Assembly: GCA_047974745.1 (NCBI GenBank)
Contig: JBKECO010000005.1
Location: 93,419-157,418 of the forward strand
Direction: 5' to 3'
Source: JBKECO01 sp047974745
GTDB taxonomy: Bacteria > Bacillota > Clostridia > Lachnospirales > Lachnospiraceae
DNA: 64,000 nucleotides
Shown in pieces: positions 9,301 to 17,292 of the stretch. Made by a program: the position numbers and the translations under genes. The notes below the pieces were generated by a model. The model did not search any database and had not been told where the DNA came from. It was given only the letters and a program-made list of their open reading frames with translations. Positions within the stretch are counted from its first letter, which is position 1. Every line of letters begins with the position of its first letter.

Positions 9301-10556
9301 CAGTCTACATCAGGGTTAAAAAAGGCAGCAGCGTAGTAATGAGCTACTGTTTCCACTTCACCTTCATCCAATAAAAGAGCAGATTTTAATAAGGCTTCAC
9401 CATATCCAGTAGAACAGCTGTGAACGATCTTTGCTTTTTCCGGAAGTAATGCATAGATTTCATGCAGTGCACGTAGGGCGGTGGACAAGGGACTGCCGTG
9501 ATTATTGCTATAAAATGAATACAATAGGGATCCGTCCTCTGAGACGAGAGCCACCTTTGTTGTAGTTGAACCGGCGTCGATACCAAGATAGCAGTTTCCT
9601 TCATAGTTGGAAATTTCTGCCGATTTCACATCGTGACCGGAATGACGTCTCGTAAATTCCTTATATTCCTGTTCGTTTCTAAATAATGGCTTCATACGTG
9701 CGACTTCGAACTCCATATGGAACTCTTCCTGAAGTTTTTGCTGCATCTGATGCAGGGTCGTTTGCGTATCCTCTTTGTTGTTCATGGCAGATCCGATGGC
9801 AGCGAACAGATGAGAGTGCTCCAGATCGATCGTATGCTCTTCATCCAGATCAAGAGTCCGGATAAATGCCTGTTTCAATTCAGACAGGAAGTGGAGCGGT
9901 CCGCCGAGAAATGCAATATGGCCGCGAATTGGTTTGCCACAAGCAAGTCCGCTGATCGTCTGATTCACAACAGCCTGAAAAATAGAAGCAGAGAGATCTT
10001 CTCTGGTTGCTCCCTCATTGATAAGAGGCTGGATATCCGTTTTTGCAAAAACACCGCATCTTGCTGCGATGGGGTAGAGTTCTTTGTAACTCTTTGCAAA
10101 TTCATTTAACCCTGAAGCATCTGTCTGGATCAGGGAAGCCATCTGGTCAATAAAGGAACCGGTACCACCTGCACAGATTCCATTCATTCGCTGTTCTACA
10201 TTACCGTTTTCAAAATATATAATTTTTGCATCTTCTCCACCAAGTTCGATTGCCACATCTGTTTTTGGTGCAATTTCTGTAAGAGCAGTGGATACAGCCA
10301 CAACTTCTTGTACAAAAGGCACTTCAAGGTGCTTTGCAAGGGTGAGCCCACCTGAGCCAGTAATTACAGGGGAAACGGTCAGGTCGCCAAGTATTTTGGC
10401 TGCTTTTGCAACTAATGAGGACAGGGTCTCTCGAATATTTGCAAAATGTCTTTCATAATCAGAAAAGAGGAGTTCGTTATGTTCGCCTAAAACAGCAATT
10501 TTAACGGTGGTGGAACCAATATCAATTCCCAGCTTGTTCTGTTTGTTTATACTCAT
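6306..10556 (-). CDS. Giant acyl-CoA dehydratase activase-type ATPase with two activase modules and dehydratase-like regions
   Basis: 1416-residue cytosolic fusion. Two ASKHA-type activase modules (BcrAD/BadFG, HgdC-like) come first: residues 8-260 with GIDIGSTTVKIAV, GICAGGTGSF (Cys128) and ARCGVF (Cys167); residues 322-580 with GIDAGSTTTKVAL, CSSGCGSF (Cys447/451) and TRCTVF (Cys486). In HgdC each monomer supplies two such cysteines to a [4Fe-4S] cluster bridging a dimer; here one chain holds both halves. Next is a cysteine motif CQLCTNHC (608-615) and a DUF2229-type region (about 670-900), then segments like 2-hydroxyacyl-CoA dehydratase subunits with Cys in NNDACFP, GGGCRASNY and QPFACLPNH. 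Family knowledge suggests ATP-driven low-potential electron transfer to a fused iron-sulfur reductase; the substrate is unknown. It has its own promoter and is not in an amino-acid fermentation operon. Confidence 0.9.
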   Translation of the reverse strand: MSINKQNKLGIDIGSTTVKIAVLGEHNELLFSDYERHFANIRETLSSLVAKAAKILGDLTVSPVITGSGGLTLAKHLEVPFVQEVVAVSTALTEIAPKTDVAIELGGEDAKIIYFENGNVEQRMNGICAGGTGSFIDQMASLIQTDASGLNEFAKSYKELYPIAARCGVFAKTDIQPLINEGATREDLSASIFQAVVNQTISGLACGKPIRGHIAFLGGPLHFLSELKQAFIRTLDLDEEHTIDLEHSHLFAAIGSAMNNKEDTQTTLHQMQQKLQEEFHMEFEVARMKPLFRNEQEYKEFTRRHSGHDVKSAEISNYEGNCYLGIDAGSTTTKVALVSEDGSLLYSFYSNNHGSPLSTALRALHEIYALLPEKAKIVHSCSTGYGEALLKSALLLDEGEVETVAHYYAAAFFNPDVDCILDIGGQDMKCIKIKENTIDSVQLNEACSSGCGSFIETFAKSLNYSIQDFSKEALFAKHPIDLGTRCTVFMNSKVKQAQKEGASVADISAGLAYSVIKNALFKVIKLSDASELGNHIVVQGGTFYNDAVLRSFEMISGCQVIRPDIAGIMGAFGCALIARERHTKNYQTTMLEKEDLFSLKFDTELSRCQLCTNHCLLTINHFSGNRKYITGNRCERGLGLEKRKDTVPNLFEYKHKRLFAYPPLKTEEAKRGVVGIPRVLNMYENYPFWATFFKDLGFRVILSPQSTRNIYELGIESIPSESECYPAKLAHGHVSWLIKKEVDFIFYPCIPYERDEFPDANNHFNCPIVTSYAENIKNNVDEITSGQMRFLNPFMSFGNLDILIQQLEIVFKKEFNISEHEIKKAAKAGWIEMEEVRNDIKKKGEEVIAFLNESGKRGIVLAGRPYHVDPEIHHGIPELLTSFDIAVLTEDAVSHLVEVERPLVVMDQWMYHSRLYAAANFVKTQDNIDLIQLNSFGCGLDAVTTDAVNDILSKSGKIYTCLKIDEVNNLGAAKIRIRSLLAAIRVKEQQENKERCIVPSSFERVIFTEEMKKYYTILCPQMSPIHFDLIEPAFKAAGYQVEVLKNDNREAVDVGLKYVNNDACFPSLMVVGQIMDAVMSGNYDMEKTAILISQTGGGCRASNYIGFIRRALEKAGYPNVPVISINLNGFEKNPGFKFTPKLIQRGLYALIIGDIFMRCLYRTRPYELEEGSANELHEKWRDKAIAFLSQDKLLSHRKYKKLCREIIRDFDRLPMSNEKKPKVGIVGEILVKFLPAANNYLVELLEAEGAEAVVPDLTDFMLYSFYNQHFQVTHLGKHKKASRNAKLGIYFFEWLRSAARKAFEQSQSFDPPARIEQLAAYSDEIVSQGNQTGEGWFLTGEMMELIHTGTNNIVCTQPFACLPNHVVGKGVIKKLRHLYPMSNIVAIDYDPGASEVNQLNRIKLMLATAHKNMSHV

Positions 10557-10610
10557 AAATCACCTATTACTTCTTATTATATGTTTAAGATTATTAGCTA
10601 GACAAAGAGT

Positions 10611-10639
10611 ATTATACGACAGAAGATTGTAAAATTCAA
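10611..10639 (-). promoter_or_regulatory. Promoter of the activase fusion gene
   Basis: Minus strand: TTGAAT (10639-10634), 17-base spacer, TATAAT (10616-10611), about 55 bases before the ATG at 10556. The ribosome site is weak (AGGTG). Confidence 0.55.
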
Positions 10640-10708
10640 ATAAAAAAATAGTCCTTTTGATATAGTTTTTATATTCGTATCATTTTAGTATGATAAGGCG
10701 GGGATGCA

Positions 10709-10737
10709 TTGACAAAAAAATAGGTTGATTTTATAAT
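10709..10737 (+). promoter_or_regulatory. Promoter of the rhomboid-like gene
   Basis: Exact consensus TTGACA (10709-10714), 17-base spacer and TATAAT (10732-10737), 36 bases before the start codon. It is among the strongest-looking promoters in the window. Confidence 0.85.
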
Positions 10738-10773
10738 GATGGAAATAAATCAAATTGTGTAATTGGAGGAATC

Positions 10774-11625
10774 ATGAATTTTTTAAATAAACTTGAGAAA
10801 AAATTCGGAAGATATGCCATTCCGAATCTGATTGTCTGGCTGCTCGGTGCATATGGAATTGGGTATGCTTTGTCTGTAATGAATCAGGGAGTGCTTAATA
10901 TCCTCACACTTGAGCCGTATTATATAATACGAGGTCAGGTATGGAGGCTGGTCACCTGGATCTTCGTTCCGACCAGTACACAGCTTTTTTTTGCATTGAT
11001 TATGATGATTTTTTATTTCCAGCTTGGTCAGATACTGGAGAGAACCTGGGGAGCTTTCCGTTTTAATGTCTACATTTTTGGAGGACTGTTGTGTACTGTG
11101 CTTGGAGCCTTTGCGATATATGCGGGTTACTTTCTGTTTACTGGTGATGAGATCAGAAATATGGGATTCTATTTTAGTACTTATTATATAAATATGACGA
11201 TTTTTTTGGCATTTGCAGTCTGCTATCCGAACATGGAGGTTCGTCTATATTTTTTAATTCCAATTAAAATGAAGTGGATGGCAATTGTCTATGGTGCTTT
11301 TATCCTGTTCAATATGATAGACAGCAACTGGTTCGGTAGAATTGCAATACTGATGTCGATCCTGAATTTTATCATTTTCTATTTCAGTGGGGGGAATTCT
11401 TCCAGAGTCACATTTGCACAAAAGAAGCGAAAACAGAACTTTCATAAACAGATGGATAGGAGCAGACCTGCAGCAAATGGATCGACACGACATAAATGTG
11501 CTGTTTGCGGAAGGACGGAGAAAGATGATCCTCATCTGGAGTTTCGGTTCTGTTCCAAATGTGATGGGAATTTTGAGTATTGTCAGGATCATCTCTTTAC
11601 CCATCAACACACACATAGACACTGA
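10774..11625 (+). CDS. Rhomboid-like membrane protein with C-terminal zinc ribbon
   Basis: 283 residues. The first 210 hold about six membrane segments (starting near residues 17, 67, 103, 135, 165 and 190). Rhomboid-fold marks are visible: RGQVWRLVTWIF, then a hydrophobic helix followed by FYFQLGQILERTWGAFRFN. The catalytic GxSG serine motif is not present; the corresponding helix reads YYINMTIFLAFAV. It is therefore more likely a pseudoprotease (derlin/iRhom-like logic) than a protease. The cytosolic tail carries CAVCG and CSKC followed by FEYCQDHLF and a His-rich end, consistent with a zinc ribbon. It is a single-gene unit with a consensus promoter and a strong terminator. Membrane topology and loss of activity are inferences. 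Confidence 0.72.
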   Translation: MNFLNKLEKKFGRYAIPNLIVWLLGAYGIGYALSVMNQGVLNILTLEPYYIIRGQVWRLVTWIFVPTSTQLFFALIMMIFYFQLGQILERTWGAFRFNVYIFGGLLCTVLGAFAIYAGYFLFTGDEIRNMGFYFSTYYINMTIFLAFAVCYPNMEVRLYFLIPIKMKWMAIVYGAFILFNMIDSNWFGRIAILMSILNFIIFYFSGGNSSRVTFAQKKRKQNFHKQMDRSRPAANGSTRHKCAVCGRTEKDDPHLEFRFCSKCDGNFEYCQDHLFTHQHTHRH

Positions 11626-11662
11626 ATAGGTCCGGGGATATATGTTACACTGATTCACATGA

Positions 11663-11702
11663 AATAGACTGGAAATTCTATTTGTTTTCCAGTCTATTTT
11701 TT
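11663..11702 (+). terminator. Rho-independent terminator after the rhomboid-like gene
   Basis: 13-bp stem (11663-11675 with 11686-11698), 10-base loop, followed by a run of T. Confidence 0.85.
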
Positions 11703-11710
11703 GGTAGAAT
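11682..11710 (+). promoter_or_regulatory. Possible glnS promoter overlapping the terminator
   Basis: TTGTTT (11682-11687), 17-base spacer, TAGAAT (11705-11710). The -35 box lies inside the terminator stem-loop, which makes this placement tentative. Confidence 0.35.
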
Positions 11711-11749
11711 GTGTAATAGCAGTTTACTTGAACAGGAAGGACAATTCAA

Positions 11750-13423
11750 ATGGAAAAGGAAATGGAATCCAGGAATTTTATTGAACAGATTATTGACAAA
11801 GATCTGGCAGAAGGTACTTATCAAACGGTACATACAAGATTTCCGCCAGAACCAAATGGCTATCTACATATTGGTCATGCGAAATCAATTTTATTAAATT
11901 ATGGACTGGCTCAAAAGTATAATGGAAAATTCAATCTCAGATTTGATGACACCAATCCAACGAAAGAGGATATCGAATTCGTGGAGTCGATCAAGGAAGA
12001 TGTTGCATGGCTCGGAGGAGACTGGCAGGATCGATTGTTTTTCGCTTCCGATTATTTTGAGCATATGTATGAGGCAGCAGTACTTTTGATCAAAAAAGGC
12101 AAAGCATATGTCTCCGACCTGACGGCAGAACAGATTCGTGAATATCGTGGGACCCTGACAGAGCCGGGCAAGGAGGATCCCTACGCAATTCGATCGGTAG
12201 AAGAGAATCTAAAGCTGTTCGAGAATATGAAAAATGGAGATTATAAGGACGGAGAGAAGGTGTTACGTGCAAGGATCGACATGTCATCTCCAAATATCAA
12301 TCTCCGAGATCCGATCCTTTACCGTGTAGCGCATATGACCCATCATAACACTGGAAATCAATGGTGCATTTATCCAATGTATGATTTTGCACACCCCATC
12401 GAAGATGCCATTGAACATATTACACATTCCATCTGCACGCTGGAGTTCGAAGATCACAGACCATTGTATGACTGGGTCGTTCATGAGGTGGGATATGAAG
12501 TACCGCCAAAGCAGATCGAATTTGCAAAGTTGTATCTAACGAATGTCGTGACTGGAAAGCGTTATATCAAAAAGCTGGTGGAAGAAAAGATCGTGGACGG
12601 CTGGGATGATCCAAGGCTTGTATCCATTGCTGCGCTAAGAAGAAGAGGCTTTACACCGGAATCAATCAAGAAATTCGTGGAGCTGTGCGGCGTTTCGAAA
12701 AGCAACAGCTCAGTAGATTATGCAATGTTAGAATACTGTATCCGCGAGGATCTGAAGCTTGGACGTTCAAGAGTAATGGCAGTTCTAGACCCCATTAAGG
12801 TCATAATTGACAACTATCCGGAGGGACAGACAGAAGAACTGACTGTTGCGAATAATATGGAGAACGAGACCCTGGGAACGCATACCATTACATTCTGCAG
12901 AGAACTCTATATCGATCGTGAAGATTTTATGGAAGAGCCTCCGAAAAAGTATTTCAGATTGTTTCCCGGAAATGAAGTCAGACTGATGCAGGCATATTTT
13001 GTGACTTGTAATAGCTATACTAAGGATGAAACGGGTCTAGTCACTGAAATCCATTGCACCTATGATCCCAAAAGCAAGGGCGGAAACAGTCCTGATGGAA
13101 GAAAAGTAAAAGGAACTATTCACTGGGTACCGGCTCCATTCTCGAAAAAAGTCGAAGTGCGTCTCTACGAGAATATAGTGAATGAAGAATTAGGTGTATA
13201 CAATGAGGACCAAAGCTTGAATCTGAATCCGGATTCTTTAAAAATTTTGAAAAACTGTTATGTTGAACCATTTGCAGCAACTGCGCAGGCATACGACAGT
13301 TTTCAGTTTGTACGACATGGATATTTCTGTGCAGATGCGAAGGATACAACGAGTGAAAAACTGGTATTTAACCGCATTGTACCAATGAAAAGCTCATACA
13401 AACTACCTGACCAGATCAAATAG
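11750..13423 (+). CDS. glnS: Glutaminyl-tRNA synthetase
   Basis: 557-residue class I synthetase that charges tRNA-Gln with glutamine. The HIGH-type motif is PEPNGYLHIGH (residues 33-43), the Rossmann fold continues with FNLRFDDTNP, and the GlnRS signatures GWDDPRL and LRRRGFTPESI are present. The C-terminal anticodon-binding beta-barrels (about 340-550) are complete. Odd point: where the KMSKS-class loop normally reads VMSKR, this protein has VVTGKR (residues 266-271), keeping only the final Lys-Arg. GlnRS in Clostridia is usually explained by ancient transfer, since many relatives use GatCAB. The start follows AGGAAGG at a normal distance. Confidence 0.94.
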   Translation: MEKEMESRNFIEQIIDKDLAEGTYQTVHTRFPPEPNGYLHIGHAKSILLNYGLAQKYNGKFNLRFDDTNPTKEDIEFVESIKEDVAWLGGDWQDRLFFASDYFEHMYEAAVLLIKKGKAYVSDLTAEQIREYRGTLTEPGKEDPYAIRSVEENLKLFENMKNGDYKDGEKVLRARIDMSSPNINLRDPILYRVAHMTHHNTGNQWCIYPMYDFAHPIEDAIEHITHSICTLEFEDHRPLYDWVVHEVGYEVPPKQIEFAKLYLTNVVTGKRYIKKLVEEKIVDGWDDPRLVSIAALRRRGFTPESIKKFVELCGVSKSNSSVDYAMLEYCIREDLKLGRSRVMAVLDPIKVIIDNYPEGQTEELTVANNMENETLGTHTITFCRELYIDREDFMEEPPKKYFRLFPGNEVRLMQAYFVTCNSYTKDETGLVTEIHCTYDPKSKGGNSPDGRKVKGTIHWVPAPFSKKVEVRLYENIVNEELGVYNEDQSLNLNPDSLKILKNCYVEPFAATAQAYDSFQFVRHGYFCADAKDTTSEKLVFNRIVPMKSSYKLPDQIK

Positions 13424-13466
13424 CAGGTAGGTATTTAGCAGGTAAGCAATAAGGGGAGGAACAGGA

Positions 13467-14357
13467 ATGAATTTATTTTCCGGATTAGAAAAATTCGGTA
13501 TTAAGCCAGAAGAAAAAGAATTGGATATCTATGAGAATCTGAATAAAAAAGAGCTGAAACAAACAGTAGTCAAGGTCAAAGAGTCAAAACAAAGAGAGAG
13601 TATCGATGAGACTGAATTCTTATACGATAAAACAATCAAATGCGCAGTTTGTGAAAAATCATTTGCTGTAAAGATCGTAAAGAACGGCAGGCTTAAGAGA
13701 ATGCAGCCGGATTTTGATCTTCGTCCGAGATTTGAGAATATCGATACTTTAAAATATGATATTTATTCTTGTCCGCACTGTGGTTACTCCGCAATGCCTA
13801 AATACTTTGACCATTTGACCCCAGGCCAGATATCCCTGGTAAAGACACAGATCACAGATAATTTTATTGCAACTGGGAAAAAGGAACCTGATAAGTTCAC
13901 CTATGATGAGGTGATATCCCGTTATAAGCTATCTCTTTACTGTTCGGTTGTAAAACGAAGCTCCATCAGCGAGAAAGCATATACCTGTTTAAAGCTGGCA
14001 TGGGTCTGCAAAGCGAAATCAGAAGAGATGATAATTGAAACAGAGGCAGATAAAGCGACCCTGGAAGAACTGCAAAAGACGTTTGAGGAGTTCTATAAAG
14101 AGGCTTATGAAGGTCTGCAAAAGGCCGTGGCGAATGAAAGCTATCCGATCTGTGGAATGGATATGTTTACAATGGATTACCTTCTTGCTGCAATGGCATG
14201 TCACTTTCATGAGTATACGGTAGCATCTAAGCTTATCAGCAATATATTGATGTCTAAAACAGCAGATAGAAGAATGAAGAACAAAGCACTCGATCTAAAA
14301 GAAGTCATTTTGGAGGCAATGCGTAGCAAAATCGGCCAGAGTGTCAAAACACCCTAA
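13467..14357 (+). CDS. DUF2225 family protein
   Basis: 296 residues matching DUF2225, a widespread Clostridia/Bacilli family without a firm function. Two zinc-ribbon halves are seen: KCAVCEKSF (near residue 53) and CPHCGYSAM (near 102), which together could bind one zinc ion. The remainder (about 120-290) is all-helical and TPR-like, with paired helices around YKLSLYCSV, KAYTCLKLAWVC and AASKLISNIL-like segments. There is no signal peptide, so it is likely cytosolic. The start has GGGGAGG upstream. It lies 43 bases after glnS and just before a MocR regulator, probably in one transcript, but the context does not reveal a role. Confidence 0.85.
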   Translation: MNLFSGLEKFGIKPEEKELDIYENLNKKELKQTVVKVKESKQRESIDETEFLYDKTIKCAVCEKSFAVKIVKNGRLKRMQPDFDLRPRFENIDTLKYDIYSCPHCGYSAMPKYFDHLTPGQISLVKTQITDNFIATGKKEPDKFTYDEVISRYKLSLYCSVVKRSSISEKAYTCLKLAWVCKAKSEEMIIETEADKATLEELQKTFEEFYKEAYEGLQKAVANESYPICGMDMFTMDYLLAAMACHFHEYTVASKLISNILMSKTADRRMKNKALDLKEVILEAMRSKIGQSVKTP

Positions 14358-14394
14358 GCATTGATGAAAGGATTTGATGAGCGAAGGTGATTTC

Positions 14395-15834
14395 ATGAAT
14401 GAATTGATGATTCCCCTTGATACAAGAGATAAAAAATCTCTCTATGAGCAGATCTATTCCTATATTAAAAAGCAGATCGTTGACGGTAATCTCTCCTGCG
14501 GGGAGAAATTGCCGTCAACTCGTTTGTTAGCCAAATATCTGCACATATCCAGAAGTACTGTTGAGACGGCGTACAGTCAGCTGTTAGCAGAGGGATATCT
14601 GGAATCTAGTCCAGGCAGGGGATACTTTGTCAGCGATATTTCAATGGTCTATTCCACTCAGGCAGATGGGCGAGAAACAAAGGATGAGTATCATTCCTTG
14701 CATGAAGCTGCAAATCAGATTTGTGACTATCTGGTCGATTTTTCACTAAATCAGACAGATATGAGCAGTTTTCCATATAAGATCTGGAGGAAGATCACAA
14801 AGGAAAGTCTCATGCTGGAAGAAGAATTAATGGAAACTCAGCAGGAGCCGACAGGGGAACTGGAGCTTAGGAGAGAAATAAAGAATTATTTATATTTTTC
14901 CAGAGGTGTCCATTGTACTGCGGATCAGATCATAGTCGGGGCAGGGAATGAATTTCTGCTCATTCTACTTTCTCAGATCTTAGATGAGAGACAAGTCATC
15001 GCAATGGAAAATCCGACCTATCTGAATGCTTATTATACCTTCACCAATATGAATTGGAAGATCATTACAGTAGACAGAGACAGTTCCGGAATCAGTCTCG
15101 AGGATATTGCGCGCACAAGGCCGGATGTAGTCTATACAATGCCATCACACCACTATCCATTAGGTACGATCGTGCCATTAAAGCGCAGGCTGGAACTATT
15201 GAACTGGGCATCAGAAGCAAAGGACCGATATATTATAGAAGATGATCATGACAGTGAATATCGTTATAAAGGAAAGCCGATTCCTTCCCTTCAGGGATCT
15301 GACAGAAATGGAACAGTTATTTATCTGGGAACCTTCTCCAAAAGTATCTCACCGACTCAGCGTATGAGCTATATGGTACTGCCTCCTGAGCTGCTGCAAA
15401 AATATCACAGTAAGTGTGGATTTTATTCTTCTACGGTTCCTCGTATTCAACAAATGATCCTGTCTGCATTTCTAAAGGATGGGTATTTTGAACGGCATTT
15501 AAATAAGATGAGGGGCATATATAAAGCAAAGCATGATTATTTTCTGCTGCTTTTGAAAAAAGAAAAATGGGTAGAGGATGTCTATGGAGATCAGGCCGGT
15601 ATGCTGTTTCGAGTCAGGATCCGCTGCGAGCGTCCCGTTAAAGAAATACAAAAAGAGGTGGAGGCAGCCGGGATCAAGATATATACATTGTCTGAATTTA
15701 TGATTCCGGATTTGCCATGCAGCAATAAAGTCAATCATATGCGAAAACATCAGATCATTTTAGGATATGGCGGATTAACGGAAGAGCAGATACGGATCGG
15801 AATCCATGCGATCAGGAACGCAGTAGTAAAATAG
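14395..15834 (+). CDS. MocR/PdxR-type GntR regulator with aminotransferase-like domain
   Basis: About 479 residues. The N-terminal winged helix (residues 5-75) is GntR-like: SLYEQIYSYIKKQI, GEKLPSTRLLAKYL, SRSTVETAYSQL and EGYLESSPGRGYFV. The rest is a fold-type I aminotransferase-like domain with IIEDDHDSEY and the PLP-lysine segment YLGTFSKSISP. Family members use PLP or an aldimine as effector and often control vitamin B6, GABA or amino-acid genes. No pdxST or transaminase operon is adjacent, so the target is unknown. I prefer ATG 14395, with AAGGTGA upstream; ATG 14377 in the same frame is possible. Confidence 0.9.
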   Translation: MNELMIPLDTRDKKSLYEQIYSYIKKQIVDGNLSCGEKLPSTRLLAKYLHISRSTVETAYSQLLAEGYLESSPGRGYFVSDISMVYSTQADGRETKDEYHSLHEAANQICDYLVDFSLNQTDMSSFPYKIWRKITKESLMLEEELMETQQEPTGELELRREIKNYLYFSRGVHCTADQIIVGAGNEFLLILLSQILDERQVIAMENPTYLNAYYTFTNMNWKIITVDRDSSGISLEDIARTRPDVVYTMPSHHYPLGTIVPLKRRLELLNWASEAKDRYIIEDDHDSEYRYKGKPIPSLQGSDRNGTVIYLGTFSKSISPTQRMSYMVLPPELLQKYHSKCGFYSSTVPRIQQMILSAFLKDGYFERHLNKMRGIYKAKHDYFLLLLKKEKWVEDVYGDQAGMLFRVRIRCERPVKEIQKEVEAAGIKIYTLSEFMIPDLPCSNKVNHMRKHQIILGYGGLTEEQIRIGIHAIRNAVVK

Positions 15835-15844
15835 AATAAAGATC

Positions 15845-15883
15845 AAAAAAATAGGAAAGGCAGCCGGTGACAGGCTGCCTTTC
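15845..15883 (-). terminator. Rho-independent terminator of argG
   Basis: Perfect 11-bp stem GAAAGGCAGCC/GGCTGCCTTTC (15855-15865 with 15873-15883) with a 7-base loop. The T-run follows on the minus strand (15851-15845), so it serves argG best, though the stem may also stop the convergent MocR transcript. Confidence 0.85.
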
Positions 15884-15900
15884 TGGAAATTACGTATCTT

Positions 15901-17121
15901 TTATTTGTTTTCTTCTATTTCTGCCATTTTCATAGCACGAACCTTTAAAGGCAGACCGAATAGTGTAATAAAGCCTTCTGCATCATGATGATCATATAGT
16001 TCTCCAGTCGTAAAGCTGGCGAGAGACTCACTATATAAAGAATATGGGGAAGTTGTGCCGGCCTTTATGATATTTCCTTTATATAGTTTAAATTTCACTT
16101 CACCGGTTACATATTGCTGTGTTGACTCCACAAAAGCCTGAACAGCCTCTCGAAGAGGTGTGAACCAGGTACCTTCATAGACAATCTGTGCCATGATATT
16201 GGCCATGTCTTTCTTGACATCCATGGTAGCGCGATCCAATACAAGTTCTTCCAACTGTGCGTGTGCTTCCATCAATATCGTACCACCTGGTGTTTCATAT
16301 ACACCACGAGATTTCATTCCCACGACACGGTTCTCAACAATGTCGATAATACCGATGCCGTGCTTTCCACCAAGACGGTTCAATTCGCGGATGATATCTG
16401 AAACTTTCATTTCTTTGCCGTTCACAGATACTGGAACTCCCTTTTTGAAGGACATGGAAACATATTCGCCTTCATCTGGCGCATGTTCTGGAGTGACCCC
16501 AAGAACAAGTACATGGTTGTAATCAGGCTCTACGGATGGATCCTCGAGCTCAAGACCTTCATGACTGATGTGCCATAGATTTCGATCACGGCTGTAGCTG
16601 CTGTCAGCAGAGAAGGGAAGATCGATTCCATGTGCTTTACAGTATTCGATTTCAGCTTCACGGGAATCCATATTCCAATTATCATCTCGCCATGCAGCGA
16701 TGATCTTTAAATCAGGAGCAAGGGCTTTGATCGTAAGTTCAAAACGAATCTGGTCATTTCCTTTTCCGGTCGCACCATGACAGATTGCAGTCGCACCTTC
16801 TTTTCTTGCAATTTCAACAAGTCTCTTTGCAATTCCAGGACGAGCCATAGAAGTTCCTAAAAGATATTTGTTCTCATACACCGCATTAGCCTGAACACAG
16901 GGTACAATATAATCATCACAGAACTCATCAACGATATCCTCGATATATAATTTACTGGCACCTGAAAGCTTAGCACGCTCATCGAGACCATCCAGTTCTT
17001 CACCCTGTCCACAGTCAATGCAGCAGCAGATCACATCATAATCATAGTTTTCCTTCAGCCATGGAATAATTGCTGTCGTGTCAAGTCCGCCTGAATAAGC
17101 CAGTATCACTTTTTCTTTCAT
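15901..17121 (-). CDS. argG: Argininosuccinate synthase
   Basis: 406-residue enzyme joining citrulline and aspartate with ATP to argininosuccinate, the next-to-last step of arginine synthesis. The N-terminal PP-loop AYSGGLDTTAI, the citrulline/aspartate-binding region around GKGNDQIRFE and the SYSRDRNLWH segment are all present; the length is normal. ATG 17121 is chosen because AAAGGAA lies upstream; an ATG seven codons earlier overlaps that site. It is divergent from argC, and the shared gap holds matching ARG-box-like palindromes. argH and argF are not in the window. Confidence 0.96.
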   Translation of the reverse strand: MKEKVILAYSGGLDTTAIIPWLKENYDYDVICCCIDCGQGEELDGLDERAKLSGASKLYIEDIVDEFCDDYIVPCVQANAVYENKYLLGTSMARPGIAKRLVEIARKEGATAICHGATGKGNDQIRFELTIKALAPDLKIIAAWRDDNWNMDSREAEIEYCKAHGIDLPFSADSSYSRDRNLWHISHEGLELEDPSVEPDYNHVLVLGVTPEHAPDEGEYVSMSFKKGVPVSVNGKEMKVSDIIRELNRLGGKHGIGIIDIVENRVVGMKSRGVYETPGGTILMEAHAQLEELVLDRATMDVKKDMANIMAQIVYEGTWFTPLREAVQAFVESTQQYVTGEVKFKLYKGNIIKAGTTSPYSLYSESLASFTTGELYDHHDAEGFITLFGLPLKVRAMKMAEIEENK

Positions 17122-17221
17122 AATAAAAAATTCCTTTCGCATAGAGTATTCTCAGTAATATCTTTTTCTAATATACACTAATTATTTCAAAAGTTCAAGT
17201 GCAATAATATACATTATAAAT

Positions 17222-17236
17222 ATGAGTATTATACAT
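17222..17236 (-). promoter_or_regulatory. Candidate ARG box over the argG -10
   Basis: On the minus strand ATGTATAATACTCAT, an imperfect palindrome that contains the argG -10 box. It shares ATGTATAAT-N-CAT with the argC-side site at 17284. ArgR binding is inferred from position and the pathway. Confidence 0.45.
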
Positions 17237-17255
17237 ATACATTGCTATGATCCAA
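17228..17255 (-). promoter_or_regulatory. argG promoter
   Basis: Minus strand: TTGGAT (17255-17250), 16-base spacer, TATAAT (17233-17228). It lies about 107 bases before argG. The whole 328-base gap (17122-17449) is very A/T-rich and holds only these promoters and palindromes; I see no gene in it. Confidence 0.6.
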
Positions 17256-17263
17256 TATTTGGC

Positions 17264-17292
17264 TTGCATTAATAAAAATATAAATGTATAAT
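17264..17292 (+). promoter_or_regulatory. argC operon promoter
   Basis: TTGCAT (17264-17269), 17-base spacer, TATAAT (17287-17292). This leaves a leader of about 150 bases before argC, in which a further isolated TATAAT near 17406 is seen without a matching -35. Confidence 0.6.

Noticed and set aside
6476..10109. Plus-strand frames inside the activase fusion gene
   Set aside because: All are shadows of the 1416-residue gene, with no recognisable domains.
13424..13466. Short direct repeat AGCAGGTA after glnS
   Set aside because: Two 8-base copies only; likely chance.
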